From Phragmites australis (Eukaryota; Streptophyta; Magnoliopsida; Poales; Poaceae), in contig NC_084939.1 of NCBI RefSeq assembly GCF_958298935.1, positions 22,929,501 through 22,993,500 of the forward strand: a stretch of DNA of 64,000 bases, given 5' to 3'. Below, one piece after another: positions 37,123-49,105 of the stretch (the stretch's first letter is position 1; every line of letters starts with the position of its first letter). A program made the translations under genes and the position numbers. Under the pieces are notes generated by a model, which was not told the origin of the DNA, made no database searches, and saw only the letters and a program-made list of their open reading frames with translations.

Positions 37123-40100
37123 CGCGATTGGAACAGGCGAAGAGCGTGGAAGTATCAGGCATCGCGGACGAGTCAGCCAATGGCTCCCGATTAGATGGCA
37201 CCGAACCGCCAGTGATCACCGATGATGCTACTCAGACCATGGCTGCTTCAATTGTGAGGAAGACACCGGGTGACAGGGCTATTCTAGACGGTCCTGGAAT
37301 ATTACAGAACCCGGGCTCGGCGTCTCGTGGCACCAACCTTCCGCCCACGCAACTGCCTGTGGACCGACTACGGTCTTCTCACCGAGATCAAGACGATTAC
37401 ACAGAGGGCGTTTCGGGTGGCATACCCAAGTTTTTCAAGCTGGATTTTCCTAAATATGATGGCAAAGATGATCCTCTTCCGTGGCTCAATCGTTGCGAGA
37501 TGTTCTTCCGTGGCCAACAAACGGAAGAACGCCATAAGGTGTGGCTTGCATCTTTCAATATGGAAGACGACGCTCATCACTGGTACGCCCATCTGGAACG
37601 TGTTCGCGGCGAGCCACCGTGGCCGGAATTTCGGAAGCTTTGCAATACACGTTTCGGGCCACCCATTCGAAGCAATCCACTTGGAGAACTCTGACTTCTA
37701 CGTCAAACAGGATCTGTTAATGACTACCAATGTCGCTTCTTGGCCCTGCTAAGTCGTGCCGACCCTTTGACAGAGACAAGAGAGGCAATTTTTCACATCT
37801 GGCCTTGCTGATGAGATTCGTATAGATGTTGAGCTCCAAGACCCTCTAGACCTCGAGCACGCCATGAGTTTGGCCCGTGCCTATGAGAAGAAGGCGACGC
37901 GTTCTGGCCGCGGTGCGAGCGCGCGCATGCCATCACGCGGCGTCCCTTTGCCTGTCCCAGGTGCCTGTCCCAGGTGCGGCGTCGACACTATCCACAGGCG
38001 AAGGCGCGCACCTCCAGCGGCCGATCAAGCGACTGACGCCTTCTGAGATGGCGGAACGTCGCCGCTTGGGTCTTTGTTTCAATTGTGACGACAAGTTCAC
38101 GCGTGGCCACCGGTGTGCCCACCTCTTCTACGTCGAGCTCGATGACACCACGGTGGATGACAGTATCAACGACGATCACGAGGAGGCAGCAGACGAACCA
38201 CGCATCTCCCTTTACGCGGTGGCGGGTGTCCAGTCCGCAGGCACCGTCTGTCTATGGGTCACTTTGGGCAGTCAAGCGCTGCTGGCACTGGTGGATTCAA
38301 GATCTTCTCAGAACTTTATACGCGACAAGGTGGCAGTACGTCTGGGGCTGCATCTCCAAACTGTGAGCACGGGCTTGTGCGTGACCGTGGCCAACGGTGA
38401 TCAGCTTCGCGCCACAGGTGTTTGCCGATCCCTATCAATTGGCGTTGGACAGGAGGTGTTTCAGCTGGATTGTTTTGCAGTGCCCCTTGGAGGCTATGAT
38501 TTGATCCTTGAAACACGTTGGTTGCGCTCCCTTGGGCCAATATTGTGGGATTTCAACAAACTAACAATATCTTGTGTTCTCAACGGTCGGCGGGCAACTT
38601 GGCGAGGGGTGCCTGGAACGGAGCCTACTATTTTCACTATTCATTAGGAGGGCAGTATTATGGAGTGTTTACTTACAGAGTTCGCAGCTTTGTTCAATGA
38701 ACCATCTGGTTTACCGCCGACGCGCATACATGATCACCGCATTCACCTCTACGATGGAGTAATGCCGGTTGCGGTGCGACCATATAGATACCCTCAGCTC
38801 CAGAATGATGAGTTGGAACGCCAGTGTGCCGACATGCTCACTCAAGGCCTTATACGCCTCAGTACTTCGGCCTTTTCTTCACCAGTTCTTTTGGTTAAGA
38901 AACGCGATGGTTCATGGCATTTTTGTGTCGATTATAGGGCCCTCAATGCCATAACAATCAAGGATAAATTTCCTATCCCAGTGGTTGAGGAATTGTTGGA
39001 CGAACTTCGTGGAGCATGCTATTTCACCAAATTGGATCTTCGCAGTGACTATCATCAAGTTCGCATGCATGTAGCTGATGTGGAAAAAACAGAATTCCGA
39101 ACTCATCAAGGTCATTACGAATTTTTGGTAATGCCGTTTGGTCTAACGAACGCACCGGCAACATTTCAAGCACTCATGAATGACATCCTTTGCCGGTATC
39201 TTCATCGTTTTGTTCTTGTCTTTTTTTGATGATATCTTAATTTATAGTTGTTCATGGGCTGATCATTTGCGCCATGTCCGAGTGGTCCTGGAGACGTTGC
39301 GCCAACACAATCTGTTTCTCAAGAAATCCAAGTGCCTTTTTGGGGTTTCATCGGTTTCTTATTTGGGGCATGTCGTGACTGCGAACGGCGTAGCTATGGA
39401 AAGTCAGAAGGTTCATGCCGTGAAAGAATGGCCCGAACCAAAGTCGATCCGTACGCTCCATGGTTTTTTGGGCCTGGCCGGTTATTATCGCCGTTTTATT
39501 CAGAATTACGGCACCATTGCAGCTCCTCTTACGCAACTTCTGAAGAAAGACCAGTTTGCTTGGACAGAGGTAGCCTCTAAGGCGTTTATCGCGCTAAAAA
39601 GTGCGCTATCTTCAGCCCCAGTACTACAATTACCAGATTTCCGTCGCACTTTCATAGTTGAATGCGATGCTTCAGGTTCCGGCATTGGTGCCGTATTACA
39701 TCAAGCATCTGGCCCAGTGGCGTTTTTCAGCAAGGCTTTGACGCCACGACACGCAGGATTAGCAGCTTATGAGCGTGAACTCATCGGGTTGGCACACGCT
39801 ATCAGACATTGGCGACCTTATCTTTGGGGTCGACACTTTATAGTAAAAACAGATCATTATAGTTTGAAATTCCTTCTTGATCAGCGGCTTTCGACAATCC
39901 CTCAACATCGTTGGATAAGTAAATTGTTGGGATTTGATTTTGAGGTGGAATATAAACCTGGCGCTACCAATACAGTGGCTGATGCACTTTCTCGCCGTGA
40001 TGCTGAAACTCTGGTGGCAAATGCTATATCATCACCTACATTCGTATTATGGGATGATCTTCGGCAAGAATTAGAGGCTGACACAGAATTACATCATCTC

Positions 40101-41531
40101 CGTGAAGATGTTCTTGCTGGCAAGAAAGGGCCGGCTTGGGAAGTCTGTGATGGATTGGTCACCATTGGTCGCCGTATTTTTGTACCGGCTCACTCCTTAA
40201 TTTTGCAACTGTTGGAACAAGCTCATTCTACAGGCCATGAAGGCGTTCAACGGACTCTTCATCGTCTTCGTGCGGATTTTCAGATCCCAGGGAACAAGAA
40301 GCTAGTGCAAAATTTTGTAAGGGACTGTTCAGTGTGCCAAAGAAACAAAACTGATCATCTTCATCCAGCTGGATTACTGCAGTCCTTGCCGGTTCCATCA
40401 CAGATATGGAGTGATATAGCCATAGACTTCGTGGAAGGACTTCCGAAGATCAACAACAAATCTGTTATTCTTACGGTGATTGATCGGTATTCCAAATACG
40501 CTCATTTTATTCCATTGGGTCATCCTTACACAGCAATTTCAGTGGCTAAGGCATTCTTTGATGAGGTAGTATGCTTGCATGGGTTTCCGAAGTCGATTGG
40601 TAGTGATCGTGATCCTATTTTCACAAGCAATTTGTGGAAAGAGCTCTTTCGTCTCTCAGGTACTCGTTTACATATGAGCTCTGCATTTCATCCGCAGAGT
40701 GACGGTCAATCAGAAGCTGCAAATAAAGTAATCATCATGTATCTTCGCTGTTTGACGGGGAATCGGCCAAAACAATGGCTTCGATGGTTGCCTTGGGCTG
40801 AGTATTGTTACAATACAGCATATCATTCCAGCCTTCGTGACACTCCGTTTCAAATTGTGTATGGTCGTTCTCCTACTCTCCGTGCATATGATAAGGGCGA
40901 AGCTAAAATACCAGCTGTGGAGCAATCCTTACTGGAACGGGATGAGTTCCTAGCTGATGTTAGGGAACGGCTTCTCCAGGCACAAGAGCATGCTAAACAA
41001 TATTATGATGTCAAACACACAGATGTAGCATTTGGTGTTGGAGATTGGGTATGGTTGAAGATTCTTCATCGGCCTGCTGCTTTAATACAGGCGTCAAAAG
41101 GAAAGCTTACCCCCCGTTTCTATGGTCCCTTTCAGGTATTAGCTCGTATTGGTGATGTGGCCTATCGCATTCGACTGCCAGAAGGAGCAAAAATCCATGA
41201 TGTGTTTCATGTGGGCGTCCTTAAAAAAATTTATGGCCAACCACCGCAGGGCGTCCCTCAGTTGCCACCAATACTTAATGGTCGAGCATTGCCTACACCA
41301 GCTCTAATTGTTTGCAGTCGCCTTGCTAGAGGAATTTGGCAGATTTTGGTCCGATGGCAAGGTCAAGATGCTTCCAATGCAACTTGGGAAGATGTGGAGT
41401 CGTTTAAGCAGCGCTATCCAAATTTTCAGCTTGAGGACGAGCTGTTTCCGAAGGAGGGGAGAGATGTTATGATCGGAAATACTTATAGTAGGTGCAGACG
41501 GCAGGCGACAGGAAATCAAAGTAGTATCTAA
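36972..41531 (+). pseudogene. Gag-pol polyprotein of the first chromovirus, frameshifted
   Basis: Fragments in order: gag (36972-37694) with PKYDGKDDPLPWLNRCEMFF; further gag in other frames to about 37900; zinc knuckle CFNCDDKFTRGHRC near 38074; protease with LVDSRSSQNFI near 38294, where the expected D-S/T-G active site reads D-S-R; reverse transcriptase from 38660 with [27 protein letters not shown] and FFDD; RNase H with ECDASGSGIGAV and TDHYSLKFL; integrase HHCC (CSVCQRNK) and a D-D-E core in which SDGQSEAANK keeps the glutamate; chromodomain near 41330-41440 (VRWQGQDASNATWEDV). Breaks: frameshifts near 37693 and 37785, a stop at 38645, and an extra T in the T run near 39226 just before FFDD. 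The last frame reads 67 nt into the 3' LTR. These elements copy RNA into DNA and integrate it; this copy cannot do so alone. Confidence 0.9.
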
Positions 41532-41873
41532 GTTACCATATTTATATTTAAATAAATAAGCATAGTTAGATTGAGAGAAGGCAATATAATCAGATAAGGG
41601 AGGATTAGTTGAGATTGAGTTAGGAGACCGAATTGTAATAGGATTAGAATCTATTCGGCTGGGACTCTATTTAATGAGCAGCCAATACATGAAAGAGGCA
41701 AGGAATAGATTAATCTAATTCTCACCTCAAGTTCTCTGATATCTCATCTCTGCTTCCAATCAGCCGACGCCTTGGCGTCTTCATATTCTTCACCACGGGC
41801 AGGAAGCCGGCAAGAGAAAGACCGGCCACCTCTCACTCATATCCTCTTCGGTTGCTGTCGCAAGGACGTGACA
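41465..41873 (+). repeat. 3' LTR of the first chromovirus
   Basis: 409 bp, preceded by a purine tract and followed by the ATATG target duplication. It provides the retroelement's polyadenylation region. Confidence 0.95.
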
Positions 41874-44499
41874 ATATGCAGTCAATATGTCTAATTTCAT
41901 ACCCCTGCTGTTTTCCTTTCAAAAAAATATTTCTAATTGCATATTTCTAATGTGGATAATTAATAAAAAATCACCATAATTGAGGAGAGCATGACAGTTG
42001 TGACTACAAGAGCAAAGAGATTTTGGAGGCCATTGGAGAGATCAAAATACTAGTAGTTCAGCCAATGAGAGCATCACTGATGATGCATTACAACTGTACC
42101 ATAACTGAAAGAGCAAATTGCGATGCAATATCCTTTTGCCATGTCAAGGGACAATTGAAGTTTATAATATGTATTCTTTCACAATTATCAGTCCATCACA
42201 TGCGCATGAAAAAAGTAACTGCAAAAATATGGAAGGTTACCAAGTTCCCTGTTCTCATTGATATCCACTCTGAGATTACAGCTTGCAATGTTTTGCCTGA
42301 TTGCTGTATGCATCTTTCTGTAATCTAAAAAAGGAGAAACCACAATGTATGAAACTACAATCTAGGCCATAGGACAATAATGGATATGATTATGGCAGAA
42401 TATTCCTACATCTTTTTCATATGGATTGCCCCCATGAACTGTGCCAGGAAGTCTGGAGATATGGTGCTGAGAAATCTGCAACATTATGCAGTATGCATGT
42501 AAAAACATTGCAAGCTCTGTGTATGATGATAAAAATGCAATATGGGGCCTACAAGATTAGATTACAATGACTTGAATTCACTCCTTCACCAATAAGCCCC
42601 ACAAAATGCTCTATCACACCCCAGACCTGCAACATATGTTTAGAGTTCGGCACCAGTAAAGTTAAAAGAATGCCAGGGACAGCTAACATCATAAACTTTG
42701 GTAGGAAAAAAGGTGCAATCAAACTACCCATGGCGATTGCTAACTTTTAAACTAATTAAGGTCCAACACATCAGTAAGTCAGGAATAATATGAAACCTAA
42801 AAAAGGTACAGCCAAGAATAATACAAAGCATTAAATCTCCATTTCACAATCATGGAACCACTTAGGGCTTGTTTAGTTGGACTGGGATCTAGGCCCTTCC
42901 TGGCCCATGAAACAAGGCCTTATTAGTGTTAAATAACTGATCACATGGACAACGTTGGGTTATAGTTCTCGTAAATAACTAGAGAAGAAAATATTATCAT
43001 AATTGGCACTTGCATTTTTGTGGTATACTGATGTTAGATCTGGCTGGTATCATCCCTCCACATCTGTTGCATTGCAAGTGCGCAGCTCGTGGACTGCATC
43101 TAAATCCACCAAATTCGTTGCCTGAAATACTATTTTCATTTGAGGAGCATGTACAAAAAAAGTAAACAAACTTTCCAAGAAGCATGTAGACATGCAAGGC
43201 TGTATCGAAATCTCAATCAGTTATGTTACTAGGAGATAAAAAGGTATGTTTTGCCTTCACTTTTGTAGAAGAACACAAAAGCTACCTCATTTACCACATC
43301 AACGCAAGGATAATGAACTCACTTCAAAGTTCGAACTCATGTAACGCATAGCCTGAACATAACATCATGAAAAACTGACAGTGGAAATATTTCTAACTTC
43401 TGAAACCTGATGGATGGTCTTCACTCCATTTTTCAATTAATTTAAGACATACGAACAACCAAAATAGGATTCATATGTTAACAGCTGCCATATGCTGATC
43501 AAAAATCGTAATATAGTCATGAAGTGCAACTCATTAAATGCACGATATAAGAGCATATGGTATGATTGCATTCACAACTATTTGATGGATTAACAAGACT
43601 TAAGGTCACTGGATAGTAAGGCTTATTTAACCGTAGTAAAATACTCAAAGTGGAATTTTCACACTTACAACACTGAGGACATGACATATCAGGATTGTTG
43701 ATTTCATCACTCGAATGTGACAAAGGGCGTTTCCTTGATTGATTTTTGCTGTTTCCCCAAAATCTAAGGAATCAAATAACACATCAACCACAATTTAGTA
43801 TATTGGGGCCAGACCATATAAATAACAGAAAAAATATAAGTGTAGAATAGATAAATAGCAAAAATCCATAAATTCAGTAGGTTGTGCAAGTAATAATTGA
43901 CAGATGCTACTCATGTTTGCTCTAATAATGAGACATTTTAGATATCAGACAAATCAACCTCGGAACGTTATGACAAAAATATGCATGCATGGTATGCCCG
44001 CTGGTGAATTGATTCAATTCAACATGCCAGGTAAAGTTTGGACCCTGCAGGTCTCATCTTCTATTAATCAACTCAACAAAATGTAAATTTGCAACTGCTT
44101 CACTCCTATTTCTATTCAAAGTAACAATTTGCGCTATCAAACTTCAAATGATGAGTCCAGGGACTAGAATTAATGTCAGCTTGACTAGGAAAAAAACTAC
44201 AAATAGATTTCATAACAAAGCTCAAGAAGCTTCATTGTATATATGTGCATCATCGTGACATGGACCTTGATTGTCTATATTTAGAATTTTAGATACTGAA
44301 AATCGAGCAGCTTAACCATAAAGCCTTGAAAAGTTCAGAAGTTATCATCACTATAAAATTAAAAAACTGTGTCAGTGATTAGTTAAAAAGCAATTGAGGT
44401 AGGCGTTTTGTGAAATAAAACTGGGATATTTGAAGATCTAAAATACATAAAACACCAGAATTTTGATGTTTCACTAAGTGATATGAGTGTAAGAATATA

Positions 44500-44768
44500 C
44501 TCCCTCCATTTCACAATATAAGGCCTTTTACTCGGGATTCTCGTTCTCCGTTTTACAATACAAGTCCATGGAAGAAAACAAGGGTGTAGTTATTGCTATA
44601 TTTCCACTCACTACCCCTACTTTAATGGTGTTAAAGAGGTTAGGCGGTTATAGCATTCCATTTAACATGGGCACATGTGGTCATTTGCCATCAACATGTC
44701 CTTAGACTTATAGCCTCTTTGGTCTGTGTGAATGTCGGCTATAGACTTAAATTGTGAAACAAAGGGAG
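44500..44768. mobile_element. Stowaway-like MITE in an intron of the CHFR-like pseudogene
   Basis: 269 bp. The left end CTCCCTCCATTTCACAATATAAG pairs with the right end, read inward, CTCCCTTTGTTTCACAATTTAAG. It is flanked by TA at 44498-44499 and 44769-44770. It lies between the pseudogene exons at 44848-44933 and 43669-43763. Confidence 0.88.
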
Positions 44769-46027
44769 TAAGCCATACTAGTAGGCTGGTTGATGCATTT
44801 ATAAACAGTAGGGACCAATAGTTATCTTGGTAAGCTTTCGAACTCACAATATTAGATTCAACCAAGGCATATGACTCTAACAATGCAATCTCCTCATCAG
44901 ACCTCTCTAGTGACGAAAAAGCTTGCAATTAGCCTACAAAAAGCTTAGATGCAAAGAAATCTAGCAGTTGTAAAATACCAGTTTTAAAAACATTATTAAG
45001 GATCAAACAACAAATTCATAAGCAGCAAACATCATGCCTCTTCAATATTGTGTAGGAAGTGATTCCTTCCAACCGATTGAACTAACGTCCTACATTGTGA
45101 GCATGCAGCGCTCTGTTTTTTATCACGGGATACTTGAAGACGTTCTTAACCATTCTGATAAGCAGCCATTGCTTAAATAAAAATGGCAGAATCAGAACCA
45201 AGAATTGCAGAGAAGCCTAGAGTAGCAAGGAAAATTAACAAATGTACCAGAAGTTGTGGAGGCATGGAGCAACAATAACAACATCATGCCACAAATTCAG
45301 CCATATGCTGCATTTTGCATTCTCAATATCTAGTACAATCTTACATCATCATTTAGCTAGAAGTTAGTAACTTGAAATCAAGTCTCAAGATGATCCTTAT
45401 TCATGAATATTAATTTTCAAAAGAACACCTTGATATTATTCTTGTCATGGTCCTTTGCAGCTGTTATTTCAAAGGAATACGCTAAATGCCCTGGAAGCAA
45501 AAATGTCGAATATCTAACTATGAGGTATATGCGCATAAGGAGTACATCATATACAGACATGGTATATACGACTTATATTCAGCAACTTCAGATATCACGG
45601 AACCGAATCAGCAGTACCTAATACACCCGGAATCAAGAAAGTAGATACCGAAAAGGTTTAGATTGGTTACCCAACCCGATACGACGTGTATTCAAAACAG
45701 ATATATCTACTTAGACGTTAAGGAAGACAACTCACTGTCGACTACGGCTGGATAGGAGTCGGTACATGCAAGCAAGTGCTAGACATAACACACCATTCCA
45801 TCATTTAAGATAGAAAAAGTAGCTCAACGCGATCAATTAAGGTATGAAGAACCACACACACAGGTACCAAAGTAACCAATCTTACACGACACGGCGCCAA
45901 AAGTAAAACCACCTAAAACTCTCATCTTTCCCACAATGCGCACTCCAAGAACACAGAGAGGATCAAGCGCAGGTAGTACCTCAGATTCCGAATGGTCGCG
46001 GAGGACGCGTCTCCGCCACGCCTAATC

Positions 46028-46115
46028 TCGCACCACGCGAGCTCCTCCCCGCCGGCGGGGGTGACCAGGGAACAGACCACGGCATCGCACCACGCGAGCT
46101 CCTCCCCGCCGGCGG
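46028..46115. repeat. 31-bp exact direct repeat in exon 2 of the CHFR-like pseudogene
   Basis: The string TCGCACCACGCGAGCTCCTC and the 11 bases that follow occur at 46028-46058 and again at 46085-46115, exactly 57 bp (19 codons) apart and in frame. On the minus strand this makes the peptide GGEELAWC appear twice. Related proteins have a different acidic segment at the first position, by memory, so the repeat probably overwrote FHA-domain sequence. Confidence 0.88.
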
Positions 46116-46298
46116 AATCGGCGGGCACTGCTAGGAATGGACGTGCCCAATAAACAAACCAACAGAATCAAGAAACCGTGAAGATGAAGAAACCCATGAG
46201 GGCTCGGGGAGGGGAGAGCCGGCCAACCTACCTAGCTTTGCCCAGACGGTGGAGGCGGACGGGGAGGACGCGGAGGTGGAGCACTCGCCGGCGTCCAT

Positions 46299-48065
46299 GG
46301 CGGAGGGCAGGACCGACGTGCGTGCAGCGCAGGGGAGGGGGCGAAGAGAGGCTTCTCGTTGGGGTTTTCCGTTGCAGCGCAGGGTGTAATTTGGGTCGTG
46401 GTGGTTCCCATTTCGCGGGCTCGTGGGTCAACAAGTTGACTGCGCCAAATGGGCCGGGTCGGGTCGGGCCGACTTGCGACCCATGCGACCTCTAGAATAG
46501 AAAAACTCGGCCAATGCAGCTGGAATGCCTTGTCCAACGAGCGGGCCAAATCTGCTCGTATCGTCGTGACACGCGTCATTTTTGTTTTTTATTTTAAAAA
46601 AGATGAGGATTTTTTATCTATACTCTTATAAAATATACAAGTTATGACAGATCTGTTCGATCTCTAACGTCCACCTAAGTTGATCAAACGGTCATCATAC
46701 AAAATTAGACTCTGTTTGTCCTCTCAAACATATATTTAATTTCTTATTATTTACCTTCCATATATATACGTCCAATATTTGATTTCCATACAATTCAAAA
46801 ATACATTTATTTTTTTATTATTTATCTTTGATACTTAAATGTCTAATATTTGCATTCTATACATTCACCGCTAGGTCGCACTTCGGCTATAATGCCGAGT
46901 TTTTACAGATGGTGTGTTGCCTCCTGCACTTCGCATACCGCATTGTCTTTCTAGAGAGGGTGCACTACTACTTGCACGTCGTCTTCGTCGCGCTATCTTT
47001 ACACTAATGTATTATGCGATAATTATTTTCATTCTCTCACTAATCAGTCATCATCTTGATCCTGCTCTTAGCGTTGCTACGCTAACTCTTGGCAATATGA
47101 TCCCCTCCAATATCCTATTTAGATACTCGTCATTCTTCTCCCTCCTAAAATTATGTGATCATATTATAAATTTCGTGTATGCAAAATTTTCTTTTATAAC
47201 GTTATTTTTTTACTCTTTCAGATTGTTATAGGCTAAATTGATTTCACTATATGGAACACGCATGCAGTTAATAGTTTTTGAAATTAGCAGACAGTCTAAA
47301 CAAAGCAATGAAGGAATCTAAATTGAAAATCGATTTTATGAATAATTGCCCGGTAAATATTTGGAAATTCCTATACAACCGATTACAGTTTAAGGCTTCT
47401 GCTAGATTTTCATAAATACAGCAGTGAACGGTGTTTAACTTTCTCTGGAATTGGAGTACACATCCTTGATCGTTACAGAAACGGGATTGTTCGACTAGTG
47501 TGCAAGCATGCAGATTAAGGCCGTGACAGATTGAAAAACAAGTCAACTATCACCGGTTCGGATTGGACAAAAATCTTATCCGATCCTTTCACTTGGGAGC
47601 AAAATTCTTGGCGATTGCAATCAAATTCTTTCTCCTCTTTGATTTTTTTTTTCCTTTTCTGGTCGTAGCAGCCAGCACCAACTCCGAGGGAGGACTAGCA
47701 GCCTATGGTCTTTGCCACGTCGGATTTCGTTGGTCAAACTCCTACGCCGCCTGCCGGTGGTTCAGCTTGAACAATTTCGAGGAAATTTCCTCCTAAAAAG
47801 GTTCCAAAGAAAATATGATAACTTTTTTGTCACCCTTATCGTCGTGCCTACTGTCTTTTGATTCTCAACAAATCAATGAGCTAGTAATAACTCAAACTAT
47901 AACATGAATATTAGTGATACTAAATCTACTTACCGTGGTTGCTAGTCATCTTTTTCACGGGGAATGTTCATTAGATAATTTATCTTTAACATTTCTGGAA
48001 AGACGGCGCGGCAAGTTTTAACCGAGTTCTACACGTTTTGAAAACCTGACCACAGTTTATGAAAG
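46299..48065. other. Upstream flank of the CHFR-like pseudogene and intergenic DNA
   Basis: 46299-46500 is GC-rich and is probably the old promoter and leader of the minus-strand gene. Beyond it the DNA is AT-rich. Near 46615-46720 a stretch beginning CTATACTCTTATAAAATATAC is similar to one near 27135; both share a later GATCAAACGGTC/GATCAAATGGTC word, so they may be copies of one repeat family. No gene was recognised. Confidence 0.45.
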
Positions 48066-48468
48066 TGTCATGACCTCAAGATACTAGTTGGGCGCGGGTT
48101 AAGGAGAGACGCTCATCTCCAATTGGACGGTGATGGAACATTCAAGTTTTGGAAGTTAGAAGCTTCTGTTAATTTCATTTGTGTTAGTTGTCAGACAGTT
48201 ACAGTACCTAATTTTACTTTTACCGTGTTGTAATTCAGACTAAGTTACTAGCTGGGGATATTTTCCAGGGGAGAGGTAGACAAGGGGAATCATCTAACCA
48301 TTTGCTTGTAACAGAACCACAGAAACCATGGATGGGGAATGAATTCTTCGTTGGGTTCTTCCTCCCTTCCTCTGTTCCTCGTCTGATTTTCTCTGTTCTT
48401 CGTTGGGTCCTTTCTCCAGTGATGCGTGATCCTCTTTTGGTTCAGCTCGAGTTCGATCGGGTCTGACA
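48066..48468 (+). repeat. 5' LTR of the second chromovirus
   Basis: 403 bp. It differs from the 3' LTR at three positions, at about 48267, 48295 and 48351. Confidence 0.95.
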
Positions 48469-48743
48469 AATTGGTACCAGAGCTTTGCGATTCTTGGACC
48501 TTAGCAACGATTCGGATCATCGGTGAGGGTTGTCCAACAATTGTTTGGGCATAAAATTCCGGGAACCGAGTTCGATTCGCTTGCGGTGAAGAAGGAGGTG
48601 AGTTGGATTCAGACTTGGGTTGCCTGATTCTTCCGGGTAGTAAAATCCCTCGGTCGATCTCCAGCTCCGGTGGCGGTAGATTCGTGGTGCAGATCTAAGT
48701 TGGGGAGGAACAATCCGAACTGCATTTGCTCCATACTGACAAC

Positions 48744-49105
48744 ATGACGCGTACCACCAAGACGGCGGCAGCAGCATCTGCAGCTTCGGCAGCAGCGGGT
48801 GGGGCTTCATCATCTGCAGTGATTGTTAATCCTGAGGATTTGGCGACGCTGGATGGCTCTAGCATCGGCTTCGTGGAAACCATGCATGATGAGGTACTCG
48901 ATTTGAAATCCCGGCTTGGAAATGTTGAGCTCCATCTCTCAGATATGCGTGAAATGATCCACAATATCCAAACAGCTATGTTAGATAGGCCACACGGTTC
49001 TAAGGATGATGTTGATCAAGTGGGCGTTAGAGATTCTGAACTTGAGGAAGTCGTTGAGGTTCTGACCAAGGATAAAGGGGTGACACGGGCAACAGCAGTC
49101 AGACC
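48744..49105 (+). pseudogene. Amino-terminal part of gag of the second chromovirus, out of frame with the rest
   Basis: Begins MTRTTKTAAAASAASAAAGG and continues through a predicted coiled-coil-like stretch (HDEVLDLKSRLGNVELHLSD). It is open to 49242, but the frame that continues into gag proper and pol is the -1 frame, which has a TAA at 49073-49075. The crossing must therefore lie between about 49076 and 49105, close to AAAGGGGTG. A one-base deletion there is the simplest explanation. The ATG at 48744 is the first good start after the primer-binding site. Confidence 0.75.

Larger units (their letters stand above)
36353..41873 (+). mobile_element. Ty3/gypsy chromovirus LTR retrotransposon (Reina-like), 5.5 kb
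   Basis: Two 409-bp LTRs (36353-36761 and 41465-41873) start TGTTATGATC and end ACGTGACA. The target duplication is ATATG (36348-36352 and 41874-41878). A primer-binding site TGGTATCAGAGA, complementary to initiator methionine tRNA, starts at 36765. A purine tract, AAGGAGGGGAGAGA, ends at 41464. I counted six differences between the LTRs (1.5 percent), so insertion was recent, about half a million years ago at the commonly used grass rate of 1.3e-8. Short LTRs, small size, gene order PR-RT-RNaseH-INT and a terminal chromodomain suggest the Reina clade. It inserted inside the CHFR-like pseudogene in the opposite orientation. Confidence 0.93.
34385..46298 (-). pseudogene. CHFR-type FHA/RING E3 ubiquitin ligase, decayed and split by a retrotransposon
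   Basis: Minus-strand exons, 5' to 3': 46298-46232, 46127-45980, 45490-45429, 45329-45248, 45171-45038, 44933-44848, 43763-43669, 43121-43010, 42626-42553, 42475-42410, 42317-42241, then across the inserted retrotransposon about 35735-35664, and 34486-34385. Recognised pieces: MDAGECSTSAS start; ELAWCEIRRGGDASSATIRNL (FHA start); CSIWLNLWHDVVIVAPCLHNF and CLSEWL (RING); CRTLVQSVGRNHFLHNIEE; FGGFRCSPRAAHLQCNRCGG; ISIPQKC; CIQQSGKTLQAVISEWI; HCYSKFIDFLVYWFRVSMPR; CWYGFMC. This order is that of plant CHFR-like proteins (At1g47570 family, from memory), which attach ubiquitin. Lesions: RING cysteine to tryptophan near 45307; frameshift near 45139; stop in the 44933 exon; frameshifts near 43742 and 42592; GC donor at 45037. 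Parts of the FHA domain were not found. Confidence 0.82.

Noticed and set aside
46178..46495. Plus-strand frame over the GC-rich block
   Set aside because: It is the opposite strand of the pseudogene's first exon and promoter and has no domain.
49070..49085. Canonical -1 ribosomal slippery heptamer in the second chromovirus
   Set aside because: The bases in the zero frame (GAT AAA GGG GTG) do not fit the X XXY YYZ pattern, and the site lies inside gag rather than between gag and pol.
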